Source: Bacteroidaceae bacterium
Lineage (GTDB): Bacteria; Bacteroidota; Bacteroidia; Bacteroidales; Bacteroidaceae
Reading direction: 5' to 3'
Length of the DNA: 64,000 nt
Assembly (NCBI GenBank): GCA_017617315.1
Contig: JAFZWM010000019.1
Coordinates: 18,767-82,766 of the forward strand
Below, in pieces: positions 52,820-61,542 of this stretch. The notes under the pieces were generated by a model. The model was not told the origin of the DNA, ran no database searches, and was given only the letters and a program-made list of their open reading frames with translations. The translations under genes were made by a program, and so were the position numbers. Within the stretch, counting starts at the first letter, position 1. Every line of letters begins with the position of its first letter.

Positions 52820-54451
52820 TTATAAGCAGCAAACTTCGTATTCTTTTTCCATCTCGGGCAGAAGCCGCTTGAGCTGGTTTACCGACGGAATGAAAGACTT
52901 GTATTCCGTAAGGATGTATTTCTTTACAAGCTCGAACTTGTCCTCGAAATCGTTGTCGCGGCAGAGGCGCAGAAAGACAACGCCGCGGATTATCTGCTCG
53001 GGAGCCGTGATGCCGCGGATGATTTTCACCCAGTCGGGATAGGCTTTGATGTCTGAGCACAGCCTTTCCCACAAGAACTGCGGAGACGAATAGTCATCTA
53101 CAAAGTCGCCGAACTTTTCTTCGATAAACTGCCACGTGGCAAGGCAGAGTTTCTTTACTTCCTCGTCGCTAACGCATTCACTTTCATTTAGTTTAACGAT
53201 TTTCTTCGGAAGCTCGAGTTCTATCGTTCCCTGATGGTCGCCGTCGCGCGATTTTAGCTTAATGTCTATCTTTTTCATCCATTCTTCGACCTTGTCGAGG
53301 CGGATGCTTGGCGGATAGGTGCGGAGGCAACCGTTGTTGCCGACCATAAACGAGAAGATTAGGTTGCCGACATCTGTAGGGTGCGTGTAGTAGAACACGT
53401 TTTTATAGCGATGTACGTTGCAGAAGCCGTGGCTGCGTAGGCTGGCATCGAGATAGCAGCCAACAATCTCTATGGTTTGCTTTTGTAATTGGGCGTTTTC
53501 TGCCTTTTCTTTGTTGTCTTTCTTGCCTAAGAAAAAGTCCATAAGTTGTTGCAGACCTCGATTTTCCTTTGCATTTTCTTCGCTACCGAGCAAAGCCAAA
53601 AGTTCTTTGTTTACCTGCTCTGGCGGAGTTGGCACGAATTTCTTTGCCTTCTTCTTTTTAGGCTTCTCTGTTGGGGCAGATATTGGCGTGAAGTTTTTCG
53701 CAACTATTGCCCTTATCTTCTCCATCTCTGCCTCTTCGTTTGGCGAGTCCATGCTGTATTTTGGCTCGATGGTTGGAAGAAGTTGCTTTAACTTTTCGTA
53801 ATCCGAACTAAAATTTCCGCCCCAAAAACTTGCATCACGATCAGAAGTGAACCTTGTATCTACATACTTGAACTTTTCTTCGAATTTTGGATCATTGCAA
53901 AGTTTTGATATAATCAGCCCTCTGAAATATCCGTCATATCTGCCAAAAAGTTCAGTATCATTATTGTAATTCCAATCTATGTCCTCCGGTATAAATTCTT
54001 CTATCTTTCGGACCACATTCGGCAAATACAGATATGTTTCTACAAACTTCTTGGCTGTGCCAAAAAGATAATCCAAGAAATAATCAACAACCATGTTTAC
54101 GTCATCTTCTGTTTCGACTGCATATTCACTATACTTTCTTATATCTGTATGATCTTTTATGGTCATGCGAAATTCAGTCTTATTATCAATGAGTTTAATT
54201 CCACCGGGATATACAGTAGTATCTCCCATAGTTTCTGATATATATGATTCTATTTCTTTTATTGTTACACCTATATTCGAAAACCACACATATCCATAAT
54301 CAGAAAATCCCATATTGAAACGAATTTTATATAATTCAGAATCAAGAACATAAGTAGGATTATATCCTGACTTATAAGCCTTCCATCCCAATGGTTTCAA
54401 TTCAGCGTCTAAACGCCTGAATATTATTTTTTTCTTCTCGCTTCTTAACAT
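52820..54451 (-). CDS. Unrecognised cytoplasmic protein with internal duplication (DUF4304-like halves)
   Basis: 543 aa, no signal peptide or membrane helix. Two halves look alike. The first (about 10-235) has LDAELKPLGW, GLIISKLCNDPKFEEKFKYV and LKQLLPTIEPKY. The second (about 325-540) has LDASLRSHGF, GVVFLRLCRDNDFEDKFELV and LKRLLPEMEKEY. A Lys-rich linker (PKKKKAKKF) and a charged segment separate them. The pattern loosely recalls DUF4304. The 5' half is AT-rich compared with the 3' half. Single-gene unit; function unknown. Confidence 0.6.
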   Translation of the reverse strand: MLRSEKKKIIFRRLDAELKPLGWKAYKSGYNPTYVLDSELYKIRFNMGFSDYGYVWFSNIGVTIKEIESYISETMGDTTVYPGGIKLIDNKTEFRMTIKDHTDIRKYSEYAVETEDDVNMVVDYFLDYLFGTAKKFVETYLYLPNVVRKIEEFIPEDIDWNYNNDTELFGRYDGYFRGLIISKLCNDPKFEEKFKYVDTRFTSDRDASFWGGNFSSDYEKLKQLLPTIEPKYSMDSPNEEAEMEKIRAIVAKNFTPISAPTEKPKKKKAKKFVPTPPEQVNKELLALLGSEENAKENRGLQQLMDFFLGKKDNKEKAENAQLQKQTIEIVGCYLDASLRSHGFCNVHRYKNVFYYTHPTDVGNLIFSFMVGNNGCLRTYPPSIRLDKVEEWMKKIDIKLKSRDGDHQGTIELELPKKIVKLNESECVSDEEVKKLCLATWQFIEEKFGDFVDDYSSPQFLWERLCSDIKAYPDWVKIIRGITAPEQIIRGVVFLRLCRDNDFEDKFELVKKYILTEYKSFIPSVNQLKRLLPEMEKEYEVCCL

Positions 54452-54512
54452 ATTATTTTATTTTTCAAGATATAGGACTGTTAATAATTCTTCGGTTTGT
54501 GCGGCACGGAAA

Positions 54513-54550
54513 AAGGAAACACCAGCACGCATAAAAATGTTGCGTGCTGG
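54513..54550 (-). terminator. Terminator of the cyclophilin-peptidase operon
   Basis: CCAGCACGC (54522-54530) pairs with GCGTGCTGG (54542-54550). A T-rich run follows on the minus strand. It is about 80 bp past the peptidase stop. Confidence 0.6.
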
Positions 54551-54628
54551 CATGTATGATTCTTTGTGTTTGGCATACAGGAGTTTATTTTCATAATCTG
54601 TAAATTGTATGGTCAAGGCATTCCGGCT

Positions 54629-55867
54629 TTATTTCTTTGCTTTGTAAAGAACGGTGTTGCACTTCTCGTGGCGGAAAAGGTTGCGTGCCTGCTCTCTTAT
54701 ACCGTCGGCTGTAACTGCCAAGTAGTTTGGCACTTCGCGGTTAAAGTGCTCAACGTCGCCAAGCGAGGCGGAAAAGGCTATGTTTGTGGCAAGCGACAGA
54801 TAACTCTCGTTCTCGATTAGGTGCATGGATTCGAATTTGTTTTTAACCTTCTGCAGCTCGTAGTCGCCGACAAGTTCGGTCCTCAGTCTGTCGAACTCGC
54901 CCCAGATTTCGGTCTCAGCGGTTTCGAAAGAAATGTCCTTGTTTTGTCTGCCCATCACGGTTAGGAATCCCGGATCGACGGTGTCCATAAGATAGCAGTC
55001 TACTTGCGAGAAAATCTGCTTTTCCTGCACAAGATTCTTTATCATCCGGGCAGACTGGCCGGTTGTAAGAATGTCTGTTATGCTGTCGAGCGTTGGATAT
55101 TCGGCATCCGTAACGCTGCAAATAGGAATTCCGATGGTAATCATGTCGAACGGCACGTCGCGCTCAACCTCCAATCGTCGTTCCTCGGTTTGCTGAGGCT
55201 CGCGCGGCGGCTGGGTTGTGTCGATGGCGCGGCTTGGTATTGGACCGAACCATTTTTCGGTAAGCCGGCGTGCTTCGTCGAAACTGATGTTGCCCGTTAT
55301 TGCCAGCACGGCGTTGTTTGGCGCGTAGAAGCGGAAGAAGAAATCCTTAACGTCGTCGAGCGTGGCGTTGGCAATGTGCTCAAGCTTAAGTCCGATGGTA
55401 GGCCAGCGGTACGAGTGCTCTTTGTAGATGAGCGAGCGCAGCAGATGTCCTACATCGCCGTAAGGCTGGTTTATGTTGCGTTGCTTGAACTCTTCCATAA
55501 CCACGTTGCGCTGAACCTCGAGGCTCTTTGGCGTGAAGGCGAGGCTTAACATTCTGTCGGATTCGAGCCAGAAGGCCGTTTCGGCGTTGTTTCGCGGAAC
55601 GGTTATGTAGAAGTTTGTGCGGTCGGTGTTTGTCCATGCGTTGTTTTCGCCTCCGGCATTCTCGATGTGCGTGTCGAAATTCGGAATGTTTACCGAGCCG
55701 CCAAACATCAGATGCTCAAACAGATGGGCAAAGCCTGTGTGGTCGGGACTCTCGTTTCGCGAGCCAACCTTGTACATCGTGTTCAGAGCCACCATCTGCG
55801 TGCTCTTGTCCTCGAAATGAACCAGTTCGAGACCGTTGTCGAGCGTATGTCTGTTAATCTTTATCAC
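54629..55867 (-). CDS. M16-family zinc peptidase (insulinase/processing-peptidase type)
   Basis: 412 aa, no signal peptide. The inverted zinc motif HxxEH is H48-L-F-E51-H52 (GFAHLFEHLMFGG), followed by ENAGGENNAWTN, and a downstream VVMEEFKQRN stretch. The length is one M16 unit with two half domains, as in PqqL/MPP-beta-like bacterial enzymes. The start overlaps the cyclophilin stop by 4 bp, so the two are coupled. Likely a peptide-degrading enzyme. Confidence 0.88.
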   Translation of the reverse strand: MIKINRHTLDNGLELVHFEDKSTQMVALNTMYKVGSRNESPDHTGFAHLFEHLMFGGSVNIPNFDTHIENAGGENNAWTNTDRTNFYITVPRNNAETAFWLESDRMLSLAFTPKSLEVQRNVVMEEFKQRNINQPYGDVGHLLRSLIYKEHSYRWPTIGLKLEHIANATLDDVKDFFFRFYAPNNAVLAITGNISFDEARRLTEKWFGPIPSRAIDTTQPPREPQQTEERRLEVERDVPFDMITIGIPICSVTDAEYPTLDSITDILTTGQSARMIKNLVQEKQIFSQVDCYLMDTVDPGFLTVMGRQNKDISFETAETEIWGEFDRLRTELVGDYELQKVKNKFESMHLIENESYLSLATNIAFSASLGDVEHFNREVPNYLAVTADGIREQARNLFRHEKCNTVLYKAKK

Positions 55868-56715
55868 TTGTTGCTTGGTTTGTTTACTGTAACTTTTATA
55901 ATCTTGATGTCCTCGAGAGGGCGTTTTGCCGGGTCGGTCTTTACATACTGAATGGCATCAACAACGTCCATGCCCTCCAGAACCTCGCCGAAGACCGTGT
56001 ACTGGCTGTCGAGGAACGGACATCCGCCCACGTTTACATAGGTATCGATGATGCTCTGCGGAAAGCGGATGTAAGGATGCTTTGCAACCTCAAGCTGAGC
56101 GTTGTCCTCAATCTGCTCGTAGATGTTCTGAACCTCTTCCTTCTTGCCCTCCTTGCGCAGTTGGAAAATCTCCTTCATTCTTTCCTTCTTGCCTTTTTCA
56201 ACAAGCTTCATCTTCTTGTCCATGTCCATGTTTATCTCGTACTCGCGAAGCTGTTCGGGCTTGTATTTCTTTCCGGTAACGATATACCATTGGGTGCCGC
56301 TCGACTCCTTATTCTGATTTATGCTGTCTGGCTGGCGGGCAGCAGCCAATGCTCCGCGCTTGTGGAAGTACTGCGGAAAGCGGAATTCGGCCGGAATGGT
56401 AGGGCAGTCAGGATCTTCGCCGCCCAGAAGTTCGTGCGGCTTTGCGTTCTTGGAATCAGGGTCGCCTGTCTGAATCATGAAGTCGCCGATTACACGGTGA
56501 AACAGAACTCCGTCGTAAGTTCCGTTTGAACAGAGCTTTATGAAATTGTCGCGGTGAAGCGGAGTCTCATCGTACAGCGCAACCTTGATATTTCCCTTCG
56601 ATGTCTCGATAAGTACAGTTGTCAGATTTTCTTCCATAGGATTCTTTTTGCTGCCGCAACTGCCTGCTGCAAGGCATGCAATAATCACGGCAAATGATAT
56701 AAATATTTTTTTCAT
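55864..56715 (-). CDS. Cyclophilin-type peptidyl-prolyl isomerase lipoprotein
   Basis: 283 aa from the Met at 56715, which gives a clean lipoprotein signal (MKKIFISFAVIIACLAAGSC, Cys20); a Met 12 bp upstream is possible. Cyclophilin marks: FHRVIGDFMIQTGDP, SSGTQWYIVTG (usually SQFFI) and TVFGEVLEGMDVVD. A charged insert of about 70 residues (about 170-235) interrupts the domain. It would help fold envelope proteins in the periplasm. Confidence 0.85.
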   Translation of the reverse strand: MKKIFISFAVIIACLAAGSCGSKKNPMEENLTTVLIETSKGNIKVALYDETPLHRDNFIKLCSNGTYDGVLFHRVIGDFMIQTGDPDSKNAKPHELLGGEDPDCPTIPAEFRFPQYFHKRGALAAARQPDSINQNKESSGTQWYIVTGKKYKPEQLREYEINMDMDKKMKLVEKGKKERMKEIFQLRKEGKKEEVQNIYEQIEDNAQLEVAKHPYIRFPQSIIDTYVNVGGCPFLDSQYTVFGEVLEGMDVVDAIQYVKTDPAKRPLEDIKIIKVTVNKPSNK

Positions 56716-56838
56716 TTTACAATTCATTTTTCGATTTGCGAAAATATAAAAATAATTTAAAAACTTCGGCAGAAGTAACGGCTATTTCCTAAAAAAATGT
56801 TTTCTTTGCATTTATACATTTATAAATGAAAATAATCT

Positions 56839-59800
56839 ATGAATAAATATATAAAATGGAGTGCAATAGTATTGGCAAGTCCGTTTGTATTGTTCCTGAT
56901 AGTTACCTTGCTGCTCTATCTTCCGCCTGTTCAGAATCTGGTTGTAGGCATAGCCTCTGACTATGCCAGCGAGGCAACCGGAATGAAAATCACGATTGGA
57001 AGGGTAAATCTCGGTTTTCCTCTTGATTTGAAGGTAAAGCGCGTTGATATTGTTGAGAATACCGACACGCTTTTCAAGGTCGATGACATGCGAATAGACG
57101 TGCAGCTTCTGCCTTTGTTCAAAAACAAGGTTGAGATTGATGCCGTTGAGATAAAAGGCGTAAAACTTAACACCAAAGAGATGGTCGAGGCTGCCCGGGT
57201 TAAGGGACACATCGACTATCTGTACATGAACAGCCACGGCATTGAACTCGAACCCGAAACTGCCGTCATTACTCAGGCTAACATGAAAGACGCCTATCTT
57301 GATGTGTGCATAAACGATACTCTGCCCGAAGATACCGCCACTTCCGAGCCTACATACTGGAAGGTGATGCTGGAGAAAGTTAAGGTCGAGAACGTTAGGA
57401 TGAGGCTCACGATGGTGAGCGACTCTCTCTTCGAGGTAACGGCAAATCTGGCCGATGCCAACATGACCGACGGCGTCCTTAACCTGAAAGACACGCTCTA
57501 CACGATAAACAAAGTTACTCTTGCCAACGGCGGATTGACATACAAAAATGCTGCCGGCGAGCCTAAACGAGGCTTCGATCCCGAGCATATCCGGTTAGAC
57601 AAGATAAACCTTCAGGTAGATTCGATAGAATACAATCCGCGCCGCACGGCTCTGAATGTCTCGCGATGCTCGTTCGGTGAGCGTTCGGGACTGAAGATGG
57701 ATTCGCTCATGTGCAAGTTCTGGATGGATTCAACATCAATCCACCTGCCCGAGGCGATGTTCCGCACGCCCGATTCGTACGGCGATGCCATTGTCGACTT
57801 CGACCTTAATTCGTTCGAGAAGGGTTCGGGAGGCAGAATGTACGCGCGCTTCAGGGCAAGTCTCGGAAAGCAGGATGTAATAATGCTGGCAGGCGAGAAT
57901 CTGCCTGAAAATGTGGCGCGGCATTATCCAAACGTGCCGTTCAACCTTCGTGCCAACGTTGACGGAAATGCCGACGCAATGGACATTACGGGCATTTATG
58001 CCAACATGAAAGGCTGCTTGGAGGCAAAAGGAAAGGCTCACATCGAAAACGTGATGGAGCCTGAAAAAATGTATGCCGACGCCGAGTTGACGGCAACAAC
58101 CGGCAATCTGAAGTGGATTTCGGCAATAATGCCCGATGTGATGGGCGACTATAATCTGCCCGACGGCATGACGCTCGATGCTCATGCCACGGTCGATATG
58201 GCATCCGAATCGTACAACGCAAAGGGCGTGTTTACCGAGGGCGGCGGAAAGGCTGTTTTCGATGCACTCTACAACGGCAAGAACGAGTCGTACACCGCAA
58301 ATCTCGATATTCAGGATATAAACGTGCATCATTTCATGCCAAAAGAGGCGATGTACACCTTCTCGGGCAACGTTGAGGCTCGCGGTAAGGGCACGGACGT
58401 TTATTCGGCCGCCACTCATGCCGAGGCAAAGGCGCACATCAGCCAGTTGCACTACGACAAATATCATCTCGACAAGATAAATTTCAACGCAACTTACGCC
58501 AACAATCACTACAAGGTTTCGGCCGATACCGACAACAAACTCGTGGCGATGAAGGCGAATGTCGAGGGCGATTTGAAGAAAGATTTCGCCTCGGCCGACA
58601 TGGACGTCGATGTACGGAAGGTCGATTTCCTTGCCATGGATGTTGTCGAAGACCCTCTCGATGCCGGAATGAAACTGAAAGCCAAGGCTTCTACCGACAT
58701 GAAGGACATGTACCAGCTTCAGGCTTCGGTAAACGAGATGTATATCAATACCGAGAAGACATCGTACTATCCGCAGGATTTTAATGTCGATGCCTACGCC
58801 GATGCCGACACCGTTTATGCCGCAGCATCTTCGGGCGACATGAAACTGGGAATGCACGTTAGCGGCGGCTTGATGGCGCTTTCGGAGCAATGTATGAAAC
58901 TCGGCGATATTATCGGCGACCAGCTTGAGAAGAAGCGCATCGATCAGAACGAACTTCGCCGCGCAATGCCTCTGATGGACTTGAAACTCGAGATGGGAAA
59001 CAATAATCCTGTTTCGAACTTGCTGGCTATCAACGGCTACAGCTTCGGCGATTTCAGAATAAGAATGAATACTTCGCCCGAAAAGGGCCTGAACGGCAAG
59101 ATGCACATCTATTCGATAGATGCCGACAGTATGCAGATTGATACCGTGCGCCTTGTCGTTTCGCAAGACACAACGAGCATAAAGTTCCGCGGACTTGTTG
59201 AGAATGGTCCGAAGAACAAGCAGTTCGTTTTCAAGGCGAAGCTCGACGGCGAGATGGTAGAGAACGGAGCGAAAGCCCTCGTTGCGCTCTACGACGACAA
59301 GGACAAACTCGCCATAAAACTCGGCGCGCAGGTTGGGGTAGTGGAGAACGGTTATCTGATAAATTTCTATCCGTCGCATCCAACGCTCGGCTATCGCGAG
59401 TTTAAGCTGAATGACGATAACTTCATCCTCATTTCGGGCGAAAGGTATCATGTCGATGCCAAAGTCGAGCTTCTTGCCGACGATGGAACCGGTCTGAAAC
59501 TCTATTCAACGCCCGACAGCGAATATTGGCAGGATTTGACGCTCGATGTCAGTCATTTGCAGCTCGGCGATATAACTTCTTCAATTCCGTATTGCCCTTA
59601 TGTAACGGGCGATTTCAATGGTTCGTTCCATGCAATGGTAAACAGCGAGACCGATTTCTCTGTGGCAAGCGATATCGACGTGCACAACATGACATACGAA
59701 GAATGTCCTATCGGAAACATCGGCGCCGAGTTCGTTTATCTGCCAAAAGGCGAGGACGGACACTATGTAGACGGCCGAATGATGAAGGACGGCGTTGAGG

Positions 59801-61536
59801 TTGCCACCGTTAAGGGAACATACTACAACACCGAGGCCGGCGACCTTGATTTGACGGCTCGCTTCTACAATTTCCCGCTCAATATCGTAAACGGATTCAT
59901 TCCTGATCACATGTGCGCGTTCGATGGTACATGCGGCGGCTCGCTCGACATAACCGGAAATCTGAACCGCCCAGTCGTAAACGGCTCTGTTGAACTGAAC
60001 AAGGCAACCCTGTCGTCGGCATTGTACGGCTTCAACTTCAAGTTCGACGATACGCCGGTTAAAATCGAGAACAGCGTGATGAAGTTCGAGGACTTCAACG
60101 TTTATTCGTTCGACAAGAATCCGTTCAAGATTAACGGCGACATCAACTTCGTTCGAACCGACAAGATTCGCGTAAATATGCGAATGGGAGCGCGCAATTT
60201 CACTCTCGTAAGTGCCAAGCGAAACATCAATTCGATGGTTTACGGCAAGGTGGTTGTCGATTTCTTCTGCTCGGTCAAGGGTGTGATAAACGATTTGGTT
60301 GTGCGCGGATATCTCAATGTTCAGGGAAATACCGATGTAACGTACGTCCTTCGCGACACGCCTCTTACCGTCGAGGACCGACTAGCCGACCTGGTTGTGT
60401 TCGAAGATTTCAGCGACACAAGTTCGGGCAAGAAGATTATCGAAGAAGATGCCACAATCTTCGGTATGGATATGCTCCTGAATATCCAGATGGAGCAGGG
60501 CGCGCAGATAAAGTGCGACATTAGTGCCGACCGCCAGAGCTACATCAATCTCGAAGGCGGTGGAAACCTCGTATTCCAGTACACTCCGCAGGGACAGATG
60601 ATTCTGACTGGACGCTACACGCTTAACAACGGTGAGATGAAATACGCCCTTCCGGTAATTCCGTTGAAGACATTTACTATTCAGAACGGCAGCTACATTG
60701 AGTGGACGGGCGATGTGTTCAATCCAACGCTCTATTTCATGGCAACCGAGCGCGTGAAGGCTACGGTTACAGACGGCGAGACACCTCGTTCGGTAGCCTT
60801 CGATGTGGGCGTGAAGGTTACAAACACCCTCGAAAACATGGGACTCGAATTCACCCTTGCCGCTCCCGAGGACAATGCCGTTCAGAACGAACTGAATGCC
60901 ATGACCAGCGCGCAGCGAGGCAAACTGGCCGTGTCAATGCTTGCCACCGGCCTCTATCTAGCCGAGGGCAACAACAGCAACTTCTCTATGAGCAACGCGA
61001 TGAACAGCTTCTTGCAGAGCGAGATAAACAACATTGCCGGAAATGCCTTGCAGACTATGGATATAAGTCTTGGAATGGAAGACCATACGGGTGCCGACGG
61101 TCAGATGCACACCGACTATTCGTTCCGTTTTGCAAAGCGATTCTGGAACAATCGTGTGAGCATCGTTATTGGCGGAAAAATCTCGTCGGACAACACGACG
61201 GATGCCGGACAATCGTTCATCGACGATGTGGCAATCGAGTATCGTCTCGACAACTCAGGAACGAGAGTCGTACGCCTGTTCCACGACCAGGTTTACGACA
61301 ATATGCTCGAAGGTCAGCTAACCGAGAATGGCGCAGGCCTCGTGCTCCGCAAGAAGATGGATAAGTTCAGCGAATTGTTCATCTTCAAGAATACAAAGAA
61401 AAATGTTCCGATGCCTCAGCGTCCGCAGCCAAACGGCTCTCAGCAGATGCGGCGAAACGAGCCTTCAGCCTCGGAAGAACCGAAGCCGGCCGCCACAAAG
61501 AAGGAAGAGGAACAGAATGAAGCCGAGAAAAAATAA
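56839..61536 (+). CDS. tamB: TamB-family translocation/assembly module protein (AsmA-like)
   Basis: 1565 aa. One N-terminal membrane anchor (about 8-30), then a very long repetitive beta sequence with AsmA-like starts (ITIGRVNLGFPLDLKVKRVDI). The C-terminal DUF490/TamB domain (about 1090-1500) includes GNLVFQYTPQGQMILTGRYTLNNGEM. The C-terminus is Lys/Glu/Pro-rich. TamB bridges inner and outer membranes and works with a TamA-type barrel; the next gene, 6 bp on, encodes one. An imperfect -7 box (TTTCTTTG at 56801-56808) lies upstream. Confidence 0.9.
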   Translation: MNKYIKWSAIVLASPFVLFLIVTLLLYLPPVQNLVVGIASDYASEATGMKITIGRVNLGFPLDLKVKRVDIVENTDTLFKVDDMRIDVQLLPLFKNKVEIDAVEIKGVKLNTKEMVEAARVKGHIDYLYMNSHGIELEPETAVITQANMKDAYLDVCINDTLPEDTATSEPTYWKVMLEKVKVENVRMRLTMVSDSLFEVTANLADANMTDGVLNLKDTLYTINKVTLANGGLTYKNAAGEPKRGFDPEHIRLDKINLQVDSIEYNPRRTALNVSRCSFGERSGLKMDSLMCKFWMDSTSIHLPEAMFRTPDSYGDAIVDFDLNSFEKGSGGRMYARFRASLGKQDVIMLAGENLPENVARHYPNVPFNLRANVDGNADAMDITGIYANMKGCLEAKGKAHIENVMEPEKMYADAELTATTGNLKWISAIMPDVMGDYNLPDGMTLDAHATVDMASESYNAKGVFTEGGGKAVFDALYNGKNESYTANLDIQDINVHHFMPKEAMYTFSGNVEARGKGTDVYSAATHAEAKAHISQLHYDKYHLDKINFNATYANNHYKVSADTDNKLVAMKANVEGDLKKDFASADMDVDVRKVDFLAMDVVEDPLDAGMKLKAKASTDMKDMYQLQASVNEMYINTEKTSYYPQDFNVDAYADADTVYAAASSGDMKLGMHVSGGLMALSEQCMKLGDIIGDQLEKKRIDQNELRRAMPLMDLKLEMGNNNPVSNLLAINGYSFGDFRIRMNTSPEKGLNGKMHIYSIDADSMQIDTVRLVVSQDTTSIKFRGLVENGPKNKQFVFKAKLDGEMVENGAKALVALYDDKDKLAIKLGAQVGVVENGYLINFYPSHPTLGYREFKLNDDNFILISGERYHVDAKVELLADDGTGLKLYSTPDSEYWQDLTLDVSHLQLGDITSSIPYCPYVTGDFNGSFHAMVNSETDFSVASDIDVHNMTYEECPIGNIGAEFVYLPKGEDGHYVDGRMMKDGVEVATVKGTYYNTEAGDLDLTARFYNFPLNIVNGFIPDHMCAFDGTCGGSLDITGNLNRPVVNGSVELNKATLSSALYGFNFKFDDTPVKIENSVMKFEDFNVYSFDKNPFKINGDINFVRTDKIRVNMRMGARNFTLVSAKRNINSMVYGKVVVDFFCSVKGVINDLVVRGYLNVQGNTDVTYVLRDTPLTVEDRLADLVVFEDFSDTSSGKKIIEEDATIFGMDMLLNIQMEQGAQIKCDISADRQSYINLEGGGNLVFQYTPQGQMILTGRYTLNNGEMKYALPVIPLKTFTIQNGSYIEWTGDVFNPTLYFMATERVKATVTDGETPRSVAFDVGVKVTNTLENMGLEFTLAAPEDNAVQNELNAMTSAQRGKLAVSMLATGLYLAEGNNSNFSMSNAMNSFLQSEINNIAGNALQTMDISLGMEDHTGADGQMHTDYSFRFAKRFWNNRVSIVIGGKISSDNTTDAGQSFIDDVAIEYRLDNSGTRVVRLFHDQVYDNMLEGQLTENGAGLVLRKKMDKFSELFIFKNTKKNVPMPQRPQPNGSQQMRRNEPSASEEPKPAATKKEEEQNEAEKK

Positions 61537-61542
61537 ACGACA

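Noticed and set aside
57736..59451. 571-codon open frame antisense to tamB
   Set aside because: Shadow of a biased codon pattern in tamB; no domain, signal or ribosome-binding context.
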